DNA from: Bradyrhizobium sp. B097
GTDB taxonomy: Bacteria; Pseudomonadota; Alphaproteobacteria; Rhizobiales; Xanthobacteraceae
NCBI RefSeq assembly: GCF_038957035.1
Contig: NZ_CP152412.1
Coordinates: forward strand, 4,274,501 to 4,338,500
DNA: 64,000 nucleotides
Reading direction: 5' to 3'
Part shown: in pieces, positions 45,803-58,354 of the stretch
Numbering within the stretch: position 1 is the first letter of the stretch
Layout of the letters: the number at the start of each line of letters is the position of its first letter
The notes under the pieces: model-generated
What the model saw: only the letters and a program-made list of their open reading frames with translations
Databases searched by the model: none
Told to the model about the DNA's origin: nothing
Position numbers and translations under genes: made by a program

Positions 45803-46513
45803 TCACGCTCTGAAGTTTCTCCGGTAGAGGTTGGGCTGCCGCCTGAGCTCACCCCGGAACTGGCCGACGCGCTTGGCTTCATCCGCGGTGAACGAGGATG
45901 TCTGCGCAGTCCAGTCGTCTCGCTTGACCGGAATGCACTGCGCGATGGGAGTCCCCTTGGGGAGGACACCTCTGAAATTGCGGTCGTGCCAGTACGCCGG
46001 GAAGTGCACCCAGTTGTCGGTATAGAGGTCCGAATTGACCAGGCCGCTGAGCGTGGTGAACGGCAGGTCGAAGCGGTTGACGGGATGCGTGAAGTAGATC
46101 GCGTAGCCTTCGGGCGCCTCGACCGTCCACAGATTGTGGAATTTGAGAAAAAAGCGGCCTTCTTCGAACAACGGCGTGCCAGAAACCTGACCCGGGTCAT
46201 GGAAACCGATCGGCGAGCGCGGAAATTCGGGCGTGCCTCCCGGCGGCAGGTCGTGATCCCAGGTGATTTCGCCGTCCTCGACCTTGAGATCGCACACCAG
46301 CGGCAGCAGGAATCCGCTCGTCATCGCATCGACAAACGGAGGGCAGCGCTTGATCGTGTCCTCGTCGTGCAGGTTGATCGAGGAGAAGGCCGTCGCAGGC
46401 ATTGTCTTGAGCCAGTCGGGAACGCCCTGCGCCGCCGGGATGGGGGCCGGAATTAGTCCCTCAAGCTCTGTTGGACAACGGAATTTGAGCGTCAGTTTGC
46501 TGTTGGTGGACAT
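45803..46513 (-). CDS. Conserved protein of unknown function
   Basis: A 236-residue soluble protein that I do not recognise. It has no signal peptide or membrane segment. Notable parts are FRCPTELEGLIPAPIPAAQGVPDWLKTMPA, RCPPFVDAMTSGFLLPLVCDLKVEDGEITWDHDLP, FKFHNLWTVEAPEGYAIYFTHPVNRFDLPFTTLSGLVNSDLYTDNWVHFPAYWHD and PKGTPIAQCIPVKRDDWT. The pattern of aromatic residues and His/Asp (HFPAYWHD) suggests a beta-rich fold, possibly cupin-like, but this is speculation. ATG at 46513. Normal base composition; convergent with a TPR gene. Confidence 0.75.
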   Translation of the reverse strand: MSTNSKLTLKFRCPTELEGLIPAPIPAAQGVPDWLKTMPATAFSSINLHDEDTIKRCPPFVDAMTSGFLLPLVCDLKVEDGEITWDHDLPPGGTPEFPRSPIGFHDPGQVSGTPLFEEGRFFLKFHNLWTVEAPEGYAIYFTHPVNRFDLPFTTLSGLVNSDLYTDNWVHFPAYWHDRNFRGVLPKGTPIAQCIPVKRDDWTAQTSSFTADEAKRVGQFRGELRRQPNLYRRNFRA

Positions 46514-46589
46514 TAGGCGCTCCGATGCCCCGATGGCCTACATGAATGCGTCGCAAAGGTGAAGCGCCGCCACGCCGCCGAACGCATAA

Positions 46590-46668
46590 GATGGGTAGAG
46601 CGCAACGAAACCCGTCATCTCCCTAGGTCGCGACAAGGTTAATGGGTTTCGCTACGCCCAACCCGCCC
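46590..46668. repeat. GATGGGT palindromic repeat, copy 4
   Basis: GATGGGTAGAGCGCAACGAA at the left and ATGGGTTTCGCTACGCCCAA at the right, a decayed copy of the family also seen near 29.8, 33.2 and 36.8 kb. It lies between two genes on the minus strand. Confidence 0.7.
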
Positions 46669-46687
46669 TGCGATTCATAGCCCGCCG

Positions 46688-47773
46688 CTAGCCGACGAGA
46701 TACTTCGCCACCGCCGGCTCGTTCCACTCGATGCCGAGCCCGGGACCGCGGGCGGTCACTGCGCCATCCGTGATCTCGGCGGGCCTCGCGAGGATCGCGC
46801 CGGCGAAGTCGAGGAATTCGAGCCAGTGCGCGGTCGGCGTCACTGCGAGCAGATGCGCGCTGACTTCCGCGAACAGATGGCTCGACATCGGGATCGATGC
46901 GGCATCGGCCTGTCCCGCGACCTGCATCCAGCCGGTCACGCCGCCGACCTTCATCACATCGGGCATGATGAAGTCGGACGCACCGGCCGCGATCGCCTCG
47001 GCGAAGCCGCGCGGAAACCACCAGTTCTCGCCGGCCTGGATCGGCGTCGGCGAAGTCTCGCGGACCCTGGCGTGGCCAGACAGGCTTTCCTGCGGCACCG
47101 GCTCCTCGATCCAGTGCAGGTCGTAGGGCGCAAGCCGGGCGATGCGGCGGGTGGCTTCCGCCGGATCGAGCGACTGGTTGAAATCGATCATCAGCGCGAT
47201 GTCGGGGCCGAGCAGGGCGCGCACGCCCTTCACGACGCGCTCGTCATTGGCGGCATCACCGTCGCCGCCCTTGATCTTGATGCCCTTGAAGCCTTGGTCG
47301 AGCGAGCGGCGTAGCGCGCGCTCGTCGGCAACGGGATCGACCGCGCCATAACTGTCATAGGCCTTGATCGGCTTCGCCGAGCCGCCGAGCAGTTCGACCA
47401 GCGGCCGGCCGGCGAGTTGGCCGAGCACATCCCAATAGGCCATGTCGAGCCCCGACACGGCCATCCCGACCAGACCTTGCGCGCCGAGCAGCCGAAACTT
47501 GGCGTCCATCGCCTTCATCAGATCGAACGGGGCGACTGGCCTGCCGGTCAGCTCACGACCGATCTCCTCGATCAGATAGACGAGAGGGTGAAGTGTGAGC
47601 TTGCTGTAGGCGAAGATGTAGGTGCGGCCGGTAACGCCTTGATCGGTTTCGACATCGATCAGGACCAGCGGACCGGAATCGATCACGCCAAACGCGGTCT
47701 TCACAGGACGCTTGAGCGACACCACGACGCTTCGTGCCTTCACTCCGCGAATCGCTGCAACTGTCTGGCTCAT
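46688..47773 (-). CDS. Mandelate racemase/muconate lactonizing family enzyme
   Basis: A 361-residue enolase-superfamily enzyme of the mandelate racemase subgroup, which abstracts a proton next to a carboxylate with Mg2+. The capping domain is followed by a barrel with GFKGIKIKGGDGD (K-x-K acid/base), LMIDFNQSLDPAEA (first metal Asp), HWIEEPVPQES (second metal Glu), PIQAGENWWFPRGF (third metal Glu) and SSHLFAEVSAHLLA (catalytic His). All are present, so it should be active; the sugar acid or aromatic substrate is unknown. ATG at 47773 follows AAGGA; the open frame to 48118 overlaps the next gene and is not used. Confidence 0.92.
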   Translation of the reverse strand: MSQTVAAIRGVKARSVVVSLKRPVKTAFGVIDSGPLVLIDVETDQGVTGRTYIFAYSKLTLHPLVYLIEEIGRELTGRPVAPFDLMKAMDAKFRLLGAQGLVGMAVSGLDMAYWDVLGQLAGRPLVELLGGSAKPIKAYDSYGAVDPVADERALRRSLDQGFKGIKIKGGDGDAANDERVVKGVRALLGPDIALMIDFNQSLDPAEATRRIARLAPYDLHWIEEPVPQESLSGHARVRETSPTPIQAGENWWFPRGFAEAIAAGASDFIMPDVMKVGGVTGWMQVAGQADAASIPMSSHLFAEVSAHLLAVTPTAHWLEFLDFAGAILARPAEITDGAVTARGPGLGIEWNEPAVAKYLVG

Positions 47774-47805
47774 CGGAGTTTCCTTAAGGCGGTTTCCACT
47801 TCTTG

Positions 47806-49119
47806 TTATTGGACACTGTACCATCGCAAGAGCCGCGGTGCGGCCCAATCGGTCGCAACCTGCTCGATCAAATAGCGGCCGGGATATTCGGCGAGGAAGG
47901 CAATGCGCTGGGTCTGGCCCGGTTCGACCGCGAGCGTGTCGAGCCAGAACGGCTTCCAGCCGTCGTCGAGCCGGTCGAGCAGACGGAAGTGATGGCCGTG
48001 CAGGTGAAAGACGCTGGCGATCGTGGCCTGGTTGGTCAGGGCCAGCACGACGGTTCGGCCTGCCTTGGCCTGAAAGGCCGGGGCGGTTGACGGCTTGAAA
48101 TCCGCCACACGGAACCACTCGGTGGGCGTGCCGAGCGCCAGATCGAACCGCGTCGCGCTCTTGAGGTCGAGCTGGGCGGGCATGTCGTTGCCCGGCAGCG
48201 GTGGCGCCGGCGGGAACGGCGCCGTTCGGATCGGCGGCTCGCTCGAGACGGCGAGCTTGCCGACCGGACGGGCTTGCTTGCCGTCGTGCAGCAGGATCGC
48301 GAAGCTCGTTCCGGCCGGACCAGCCGTATCGACAAAGACATCCGTGCGGCTCCCGGGGGCCAGGACCAGCGCACCATTGCGGGCCGGGAACGGTTCGGCC
48401 GGCTGGCCGTCGATCGCCATCACCCGGACGTCGAGGTTGTCCAGCTTGACCGCCAGCACGCTGCGTTGGCTGCCATTGATAAAGCGGAGTCTGAGGCGGG
48501 CATTGGCCGGTGCCGAGATATCGTATGAGGTCTTGCCGTTAATTGTATGAATTTGCGTCGAATTTTTTGGATCGCTTCCAGGCGGGATCGCGGTTCCATC
48601 GGGCTGCAGGCGCCACTCCTCGATCAGCAAGACCTCGTCGCGATCGACGGCGACCGGCGAGGTGCCGGTCACGATCAGCGGGCGCGGCCGCGTCGGCGCC
48701 GTGCCGTCCCCGAACAGCGGCTCGCACAGGAAGGTACCGGCATGCCGAAGCGGCAGCTGGAAGGTATCCTTCGCCCCCGTGGCAAGGGGCGCCCGGGAGG
48801 CCAGCGGCTCCGCGGCCGGGACGCCATCGAGCCCGCGGCAATCGAGCGCGGCCGCAATCGGCAGCTCGTTGCCGAACGTCACGTCGAGGACCTCGCCGCG
48901 CTTGAAGCGGAGATCGCCGCTGCCAAGTGACCAGACCGGGGTCTGCGGTCCGTCGGGACGAAGCAGGATGCGGTCGGCTTTGGCCTGCAGCGCAACCGCC
49001 GTCCGGCCCTGCGCGGAGCCGCTGGCCGGCCAAGCGGGGCAAAGCGCCGCGGCGCCGAGGCCGGCGATCAGGTCGCGCCGGGTCAGGGAAAATTCGGGAC
49101 TTGCTTGGGGGCTTGCCAT
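47806..49119 (-). CDS. Multicopper oxidase-fold protein with degenerate copper sites
   Basis: A 437-residue three-cupredoxin protein with a twin-arginine signal ([27 protein letters not shown]). The fold is recognisable: a FtsP/SufI-like middle ([59 protein letters not shown]) and a C-terminal domain with [12 protein letters not shown] at about 372-377. The first motif HWHG is replaced by LDCRGLDG, the second H-x-H by LCEPLF, and the terminal HCHxxxH/M by LIEQVATDW. With one of four motifs kept, oxidase activity is unlikely, so a structural or binding role as for FtsP is more plausible. ATG at 49119 or 49137. Confidence 0.82.
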   Translation of the reverse strand: MASPQASPEFSLTRRDLIAGLGAAALCPAWPASGSAQGRTAVALQAKADRILLRPDGPQTPVWSLGSGDLRFKRGEVLDVTFGNELPIAAALDCRGLDGVPAAEPLASRAPLATGAKDTFQLPLRHAGTFLCEPLFGDGTAPTRPRPLIVTGTSPVAVDRDEVLLIEEWRLQPDGTAIPPGSDPKNSTQIHTINGKTSYDISAPANARLRLRFINGSQRSVLAVKLDNLDVRVMAIDGQPAEPFPARNGALVLAPGSRTDVFVDTAGPAGTSFAILLHDGKQARPVGKLAVSSEPPIRTAPFPPAPPLPGNDMPAQLDLKSATRFDLALGTPTEWFRVADFKPSTAPAFQAKAGRTVVLALTNQATIASVFHLHGHHFRLLDRLDDGWKPFWLDTLAVEPGQTQRIAFLAEYPGRYLIEQVATDWAAPRLLRWYSVQ

Positions 49120-49272
49120 CTGGCCGATGCGGACCATTTTCAAGTGTACCTGTCCAGTCGCGATCGGTCGCAGGGCGGGCTCTCTAGCGGCCATTTTTTT
49201 GCTGCGAACCGGTGGGCGCATGTTATAAGCCCGGCCGCCCGCGGCATCGCGGCCGGACTGGATGCTTTTCGC

Positions 49273-49357
49273 GCGGGCGTGGCGGAACTGGTAGACGCGC
49301 TGGATTTAGGTTCCAGTGACGAAAGTTGTGGGGGTTCGAGTCCCTCCGCCCGCACCA
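49273..49357 (+). tRNA. tRNA-Leu (anticodon TAG)
   Basis: An 85-base class II tRNA with acceptor GCGGGCG pairing to CGCCCGC, discriminator A and encoded CCA. The anticodon arm CTGGA-TTTAGGT-TCCAG gives TAG (Leu, CUA codons). The long variable arm and GGTTCGAGTCC T-arm are present. A TATAAG box lies at 49224-49229. Confidence 0.95.
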
Positions 49358-49416
49358 AGCGCTTACAGCGTTTGCATGACGATTCCTTGGAGAACCTTGG
49401 GCCCCGAAGGGGACGA

Positions 49417-49431
49417 GGGTTCGCCGAACCC
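49417..49431 (+). other. Hairpin in the tig leader
   Basis: GGGTTC-GCC-GAACCC forms a 6-bp hairpin in the region between tRNA-Leu and tig, about 90 bases before the tig start. It may end the tRNA transcript or lie in the tig leader; there is no T-tract. Confidence 0.4.
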
Positions 49432-49521
49432 ACAGACGTTAAGCCGCAAGGCTCATCGTCGAACAGATTGACACTGCCACGGCCGCTCGGGCCGCGGCAA
49501 AAGCGGAAGAAGATTGATACC

Positions 49522-50880
49522 ATGCAGGTCACCGAGACCCTCAACGAGGGACTGAAGCACGAATTCAAGATCAGCGTTCCGGCATCCGATCTCGATGCCA
49601 AGGCGGGCGCCAAGCTGGTCGACCTCAAGGACAAGGTCCGTCTCAACGGCTTCCGTCCCGGCAAGGTGCCGGTGGCGCACCTGAAGAAGATCTACGGCCG
49701 CTCTGTCATGGCCGAGACCATCGACCAGACCATCAGCGACACCAACCGGCAGATTTTCGAAGATCGCGGCTTCCGCCTCGCCGGCGAGCCGAAGATCACG
49801 ATGCCGACCGAGAAGGACCAGGTCGAGGAATTGCTGTCGGGCAAGACCGACCTGACCTACACCGTCGCGATCGAGGTCGTGCCGCAGATCCAGCTCGCCG
49901 ATTTCAAGTCGTTCTCGGTCGAGAAGCCGGTGGTCGATGTTTCCGACGCCGACGTCGACGATGCCATCAAGCGCATCGCCGAAGGCAGCCGCCCATACAG
50001 CGCCAAGACCGAGGGTGCGGCGGAGAAGGGCGACCGCGTCACCATCAGCTTCAAGGGCACCATCAACGGTGAAGCCTTCGAGGGCGGCACCGGCGAGGGT
50101 ATCCAGGTCGTGATCGGCGCCGGCCAGTTCATTCCGGGCTTCGAGGAGCAGCTGATTGGCATCGGCACGGGCGAGACCCGCACGCTGAAGGTTGGTTTCC
50201 CGAAGAACTACCTGAACGACAAGCTCGCCGGCCAGCCGGCCGAGTTCGAGACCACCGCGACGCTGATCGAGGCGCCCGGTGAGACCACGATTGACGACGA
50301 ATTCGCCAAGACGCTCGGCCTCGAGTCGCTCGACAAGCTGAAGGAAGCCGCGCGCGAGCGCCTGACCGCCGAGTTCGCCGGCGCGACCCGTCAGAAGGTC
50401 AAGCGTGCGCTGCTCGACCGGCTCGACGAGAGCCACAAGTTCGAGGCGCCGCCGTCGCTTGTCGCCGAAGAGTTCAACCTGATGTGGAACTCGATCAAGG
50501 CCGAGATGGACTCGACCGGCAAGTCCTTCGCCGACGAGAACACCACCGAGGATGCGGCCAAGGAAGAGTACCAGAAGATCGCCGACCGCCGCGTCCGCCT
50601 CGGCCTCGTGCTGTCGGAGATCGGCGAGAAGAACAAGATCACCGTGACCGACGATGAGGTCTCGCGCGCCGTGATCGAGCGCGCACGCCAGATGCCGGGC
50701 CGCGAGAAGGAAGTCTGGGATTACTACCGCAGCAACGCCCAGGCGCTGGCCCAGCTCCGCGCTCCGATCTACGAGGACAAGGTCGTCGACTTCGTCCTGG
50801 AGCTCGCCAACGTGACTGAGAAGAAGGTCTCCAAGGATGAGCTGTTCAAGGATGAAGACGCCGAGCAAACTGCCGCTTAA
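49522..50880 (+). CDS. tig: Trigger factor chaperone
   Basis: A 452-residue ribosome-associated chaperone with peptidyl-prolyl isomerase activity. The ribosome-binding domain has [24 protein letters not shown] (the G-F-R-x-G-K-x-P signature), the FKBP-like domain runs about 160-245 ([45 protein letters not shown]), and the rest is the helical cradle. ATG at 49522 gives the typical [17 protein letters not shown]; the frame is open through the tRNA upstream but is not coding there. It opens the tig-clpP-clpX-lon block. Confidence 0.98.
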   Translation: MQVTETLNEGLKHEFKISVPASDLDAKAGAKLVDLKDKVRLNGFRPGKVPVAHLKKIYGRSVMAETIDQTISDTNRQIFEDRGFRLAGEPKITMPTEKDQVEELLSGKTDLTYTVAIEVVPQIQLADFKSFSVEKPVVDVSDADVDDAIKRIAEGSRPYSAKTEGAAEKGDRVTISFKGTINGEAFEGGTGEGIQVVIGAGQFIPGFEEQLIGIGTGETRTLKVGFPKNYLNDKLAGQPAEFETTATLIEAPGETTIDDEFAKTLGLESLDKLKEAARERLTAEFAGATRQKVKRALLDRLDESHKFEAPPSLVAEEFNLMWNSIKAEMDSTGKSFADENTTEDAAKEEYQKIADRRVRLGLVLSEIGEKNKITVTDDEVSRAVIERARQMPGREKEVWDYYRSNAQALAQLRAPIYEDKVVDFVLELANVTEKKVSKDELFKDEDAEQTAA

Positions 50881-51040
50881 TTGCGGTACCTCGCGTTAAT
50901 GATGAACCGCGAAAGCACGCCCGCGGCGGGTCCCCGTCGCTAGGCGTGCCGACGCGAATCGGCTTGAACTTCTGCGTCCTGCCCAGGTGGCTAGTACGGC
51001 CAGTGCCGGTCTTGTCGGCCGGAAATTGGCCCATATCTGG

Positions 51041-51053
51041 GTTAAGCCTTAAC
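51041..51053. promoter_or_regulatory. Palindrome upstream of clpP
   Basis: GTTAAG-C-CTTAAC is a perfect 13-base palindrome 33 bases before the clpP start. It may be an operator or part of the promoter; the TTAA elements are too close for a standard CtrA site (TTAA-N7-TTAA). Confidence 0.4.
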
Positions 51054-51086
51054 GTTCTGCATCACCCCTAACCCTTGGGTTCTTTC

Positions 51087-51722
51087 ATGCGCGATCCCGT
51101 TGAAACCTACATGAACCTCGTGCCGATGGTCGTCGAGCAGACCAATCGCGGCGAACGCGCCTACGACATTTTCTCGCGCCTGCTGAAAGAGCGCATCATC
51201 TTCGTTACCGGTCCGGTGGAAGATGGCATGGCGACGCTGACCGTCGCGCAGCTGTTGTTCCTCGAGGCCGAGAATCCGAAGAAGGAAATCTCGATGTACA
51301 TCAACTCGCCGGGTGGCGTGGTGACGTCGGGCCTTGCGATCTACGACACGATGCAGTTCATCCGTCCGCCGGTGTCGACGCTGTGCACGGGGCAGGCGGC
51401 CTCGATGGGCTCGCTGCTGCTTGCAGCCGGCGAGAAGGACATGCGCTTCACGCTGCCGAACTCCCGCATCATGGTGCACCAGCCGTCCGGTGGCTTCCAG
51501 GGCCAGGCCACCGACATCATGCTGCACGCGCAGGAGATCCTGAACCTCAAGAAGCGCCTCAACGAGATCTACGTGAAGCACACCGGCCAGACCTACAAGG
51601 CGATCGAGGACGCGCTCGAGCGCGACAAGTTCCTCACCGCCGAGGACGCCAAGGCGTTCGGTCTCGTCGACAAGGTCATCGACAAGCGGCCGGAAGACCC
51701 GTCGGCCGCCAAAGCTGCCTGA
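51087..51722 (+). CDS. clpP: ATP-dependent Clp protease proteolytic subunit
   Basis: A 211-residue ClpP serine protease, which forms the tetradecameric chamber used with ClpX or Clp[77 protein letters not shown] (nucleophile S106) and [18 protein letters not shown] (H131) are complete. The start is ATG at 51087. It is followed after 441 bases by clpX, so the two may have separate promoters. Confidence 0.98.
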   Translation: MRDPVETYMNLVPMVVEQTNRGERAYDIFSRLLKERIIFVTGPVEDGMATLTVAQLLFLEAENPKKEISMYINSPGGVVTSGLAIYDTMQFIRPPVSTLCTGQAASMGSLLLAAGEKDMRFTLPNSRIMVHQPSGGFQGQATDIMLHAQEILNLKKRLNEIYVKHTGQTYKAIEDALERDKFLTAEDAKAFGLVDKVIDKRPEDPSAAKAA

Positions 51723-52163
51723 TCTGGACAGGCGACCCGAGGCGTCGGTGTGATCTCCACATTGACGCCTCACATTGTCGGCAAAGCAGGACGGCGGAGT
51801 ACCCCGCAAGCGCATATGTGGGGGCAGAAAGTTCCGCTTTCGTGCTCATGGCCCGGCGTGGTAATCCCGCAACGTTTCGTGGATTTCGACGCGTATTCCA
51901 CGTGCGATCGTGGAAAATCACGGTATTGTCACGGTCTTGAGCCGGCCTCCCGATTAGCGAATTCTTGATAGTCGGGTGCCAGCATGGTTGGCTGTAATGC
52001 AGCGGCTATGATCGCGGAGATTCGAATAAACCGTGATCCACACGGTCAGTATTGCGTAGGGTCTTTTTTGGTACGGAATTTGCTCTATCTACCCAATACT
52101 CCGGTTTTGTGCCGGATTGGGTCGATCTGGCAAACGAGGTCGAACGGCGGACGGAGATAATGA
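51723..52163. other. clpP-clpX intergenic region
   Basis: A 441-base region without a credible gene. Near its end it contains the inverted repeat ACCGTG-N5-CACGGT (52030-52046) and a hairpin at 52092-52121 (CCCAAT...ATTGGG enclosing CCGG-N7-CCGG), 42 bases before the clpX start. The clpX promoter is probably here, but I found no convincing -35/-10 or heat-shock box. Confidence 0.55.
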
Positions 52164-53438
<1,275 letters not shown>

Positions 53439-53757
53439 GGCGCAACTTTCTGTCGTCGCAATTCATGCGGCTGCCGGGCGATCCGGCGGCCGTTGCGGCG
53501 CAGCAGCAGGCCATTTTCGCGTCGCAGTAAATGCCTGTTTAGCCTATATTTCCCGGCACTTCTCAGACTTGACACCCCCCCGCCTGATAGCCACCTAATG
53601 CTATCGGTGAGGGATCTCATGCGTTGAGATTCGTCGCTTTACGATGCGGAATATGCGGCTGCTGACGGCAATCTAATTCCGGATCACCAAGGCACCTTGT
53701 GGCGGTTGCGCAAGCAGGCGGACTGCGTGCAAGGGGGCAAAACAAAAGGATAAGGCC
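53439..53757. promoter_or_regulatory. lon upstream region with two inverted repeats
   Basis: A 319-base region before lon. A TTGACA box (about 53570-53575) is followed by GATAGC-N8-GCTATC (53586-53605) and by ATCTCA-N5-TGAGAT (53614-53630), both perfect 6-bp inverted repeats just downstream of the putative -35. They look like operators for a regulator of lon, but a heat-shock sigma-32 consensus is not clear. No gene is seen. Confidence 0.5.
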
Positions 53758-56187
<2,430 letters not shown>

Positions 56188-56210
56188 AGCGAGCTCCAAT
56201 CGAAATAATG

Positions 56211-56240
56211 AAACGGCGCCTTCGGGCGCCGTTTTTGTTT
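56211..56240 (+). terminator. Intrinsic terminator of lon
   Basis: AACGGCGCC, a TTCG tetraloop and GGCGCCGTT form a 9-bp stem followed by TTTGTTT, 24 bases after the lon stop, a strong rho-independent terminator between convergent genes. Confidence 0.9.
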
Positions 56241-56268
56241 GGCGCTTCGTGCGCCTCTATTGTCCGGA

Positions 56269-57480
56269 TTACTCTTTCTTCTCGACGACGAAATTGCCGA
56301 TTGCCCCGAGTGCCATCAGCACGCTGGTGCCGAGGAACACCGCGCGCATGCCGATATGGCCGCCGATGAATCCGCCGGCGAGCGGGCCGATCACCTGGCC
56401 GGCATATTGCGCCGAGATCGAATAACCCAGCATGCTGCCGGTGACCGTGTCGGGCACGTTGTGCCGGATCACGCTTGCGATGCAGGGTAACAGGCCGCCG
56501 AGCGCGAGCCCCATCAGGAAGCGGAGCAGGATCAGCTGCCAGCCGCTGACCACGAAGGCCTGCGGGATCAGCAGCAGCGCCGAGGCGGCCAGGCAGATGG
56601 TGATGATCCGCCAATGGCCGACGCGATCGGCCAGCCTGCCGAGATGCGACGACGACAGCAGGCTGCCGAACGCCGCCGCCGACATCACGAGGCCGGCGAC
56701 GAACGTCACCTGCGGTGTCTCGACCAGTTGCGCGACATAGACCGTGATGATCGGCTCGATCGACATGTTGGCGATCATCAGCAGCAGGCCGGTGCCCCAC
56801 ATCGCGATGACAGGACGCTTGTCTGGAACCAGTGACCAGCCGCCACGCGACTTGCTGCCTTTCGCCGTCTTCGGACGCGCCTCCTCGCGGATCAGGAAGG
56901 TCGTGCCGAGGAAAGTGAAGAAGATGACGCCGCCGATCAGGAAGAAGGTCGCGCGGATGCCGATCAGGCCCGGCAGCACGCCGCCGATCAAGGGACCGAC
57001 CAGGCTGCCGGCCATGATGCCGGCCGACAGCACGCCGATTGCCCAGCCGGACCGCGCCTTCGGCGTCTGCGCCGCGACCAGCACGGTCGAGCCCGAGGCG
57101 TAACCGCCGAGCAGGCCGGTCAGCAGCCGCAAGCCGACCAGCTCATAGACGTTGTGCGCCATGCCGATCAGCGACATGGCAACGGCCATGCCGAGGCTGG
57201 CGCGGATCAGCATCAGCTTGCGGCCATAGCGGTCGGCGAGCCGTCCCCACAGCGGCGCGGTCAGCGCAGCACTGAAGAAGGTCGCGCCATAGGCTACGCC
57301 CGACCATTGCACGATGGCGGCATGATCGGTCACGCCGAGCTGCTCGACATAGAGCGGCAGGAACGGCAGCAGCAGCGTCATCCCCACGATGGTGGTGAAG
57401 GAGCCTAACACGCAGACGATGAGATTGCGTTTCCAAGGGCCGGCGTCGAGGGCCGCCTCGCGATCGATCTCCATGTTCAT
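56269..57480 (-). CDS. MFS drug-efflux-type transporter
   Basis: A 403-residue 12-helix major facilitator of the DHA1 (TetA-like) type. The N-terminal half has VGMTLLLPFLPLYVEQLGV, APLWGRLADRYGRKLMLIRA (motif A) and GVLSAGIMAGSLVGPLIGGVLPGLIGIRATFFLIG (motif C region typical of exporters); the C-terminal half repeats SSSHLGRLADRVGHWR. Motif C supports drug/H+ antiport, but the substrate is unknown. The ATG is one base after the stop of the upstream gntR gene, so the two form an operon with translational coupling likely, under the operator at 58206-58238. Confidence 0.9.
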   Translation of the reverse strand: MNMEIDREAALDAGPWKRNLIVCVLGSFTTIVGMTLLLPFLPLYVEQLGVTDHAAIVQWSGVAYGATFFSAALTAPLWGRLADRYGRKLMLIRASLGMAVAMSLIGMAHNVYELVGLRLLTGLLGGYASGSTVLVAAQTPKARSGWAIGVLSAGIMAGSLVGPLIGGVLPGLIGIRATFFLIGGVIFFTFLGTTFLIREEARPKTAKGSKSRGGWSLVPDKRPVIAMWGTGLLLMIANMSIEPIITVYVAQLVETPQVTFVAGLVMSAAAFGSLLSSSHLGRLADRVGHWRIITICLAASALLLIPQAFVVSGWQLILLRFLMGLALGGLLPCIASVIRHNVPDTVTGSMLGYSISAQYAGQVIGPLAGGFIGGHIGMRAVFLGTSVLMALGAIGNFVVEKKE

Positions 57481-57481
57481 G

Positions 57482-58150
57482 TCAGCGCAGCCCGATCACG
57501 GCGAAGCCGCGCGCCCGCAGGCCGCGGCGATCTTCGTTCAGCGAGCGGAGCAGGCGATCGCGGGTGTCGGTGATGTGATCGGCGGCCTCGCGCGCGGCCG
57601 AATCCGGATCGTTCGCCTTGATGAAGCCGAGAATGCGCCGGTGCTCGCGCCAGGCCTGCTCGCGCGAGGGTTCGGTCCACACTTCGAGCCAGCGCGCCCG
57701 CGACAGCCGGGTCATGGCGCCGGCGATCGCCTTGACGATGAAGGGATTGCCGGAGAGGCGCGCGATTTCGACATGGAAATCGGTGCCGACCCGGTGCCAT
57801 TCCTCGCGCGGCGCGCCGGACTGGCAGGCATCCAGCATCTCCTCGACGCCGGCGATGTCGGCCGCGCTCGCCCGCGCGCAGGCGAGGCGGACCGCCGTCG
57901 TCTCCAGCGGGATCCTGAACTCCGCCAGCGCCTCCAGCTCGCCGAGGTCGATCGGTGCGACGATCCAGCTGCGGCCGTCGCGGCGGACCAGCTCTTCGCC
58001 TTCGAGCCGCACCAGTGCGGCGCGGATCGGCGTGCGCGATCCCTCGAACCGGCTCTCGAGCCAGCGCTCGGTCAGTCGCTCGCCGGGGCCGAGGTCGAGG
58101 GAGAGGATCATCTCCCGGAGCTGGTCGTGGATCTGGAGCATCTGCGACAT
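57482..58150 (-). CDS. GntR family regulator (FCD/FadR type)
   Basis: A 222-residue GntR-type repressor. The N-terminal winged helix (LREMILSLDLGPGERLTERWLESRFEGSRTPIRAALVRLEGEELVRRDGRSWIVAPI) contains the G-x-R-T-P-I-R-E/A-A-L recognition region; the C-terminal FCD domain (about 75-215) binds a small effector through a metal-like histidine set (DFHVEIARLSGN, EHRRILGFIKA, ADHITDTRDRL). ATG at 58150 gives the usual N-terminus. It is the first gene of an operon with an efflux transporter and has a perfect 12-bp inverted repeat 56 bases upstream, fitting autoregulation. Confidence 0.92.
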   Translation of the reverse strand: MSQMLQIHDQLREMILSLDLGPGERLTERWLESRFEGSRTPIRAALVRLEGEELVRRDGRSWIVAPIDLGELEALAEFRIPLETTAVRLACARASAADIAGVEEMLDACQSGAPREEWHRVGTDFHVEIARLSGNPFIVKAIAGAMTRLSRARWLEVWTEPSREQAWREHRRILGFIKANDPDSAAREAADHITDTRDRLLRSLNEDRRGLRARGFAVIGLR

Positions 58151-58205
58151 GGCGGTTTGCCGGCCTGGGAGTAGAGTTTTGGGGCTCAGTCGACGTATCC
58201 CGAAT

Positions 58206-58238
58206 TGGTATCCCAAACAATCCCGTTTTGGGATACCA
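58206..58238 (-). promoter_or_regulatory. Predicted GntR operator
   Basis: TGGTATCCCAAA (58206-58217) and TTTGGGATACCA (58227-58238) are perfect 12-bp inverted repeats with a 9-base spacer, 55-88 bases upstream of the gntR start. Related half-sites (TATCCCGAA at about 58196) flank it. This is the likely autoregulatory operator of the gntR-MFS operon and might also act on the divergent GFA gene. Confidence 0.8.
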
Positions 58239-58354
58239 GCGTTGCTCCATCGGGCACCGGTTGGCACCGTGCGGACCCGAACCGGTGAGCATCCCGTAGG
58301 GAACGCCAGTTCGGGGACGGCCATATTGGACAATGCTGAATTGGGAGAACGCAG

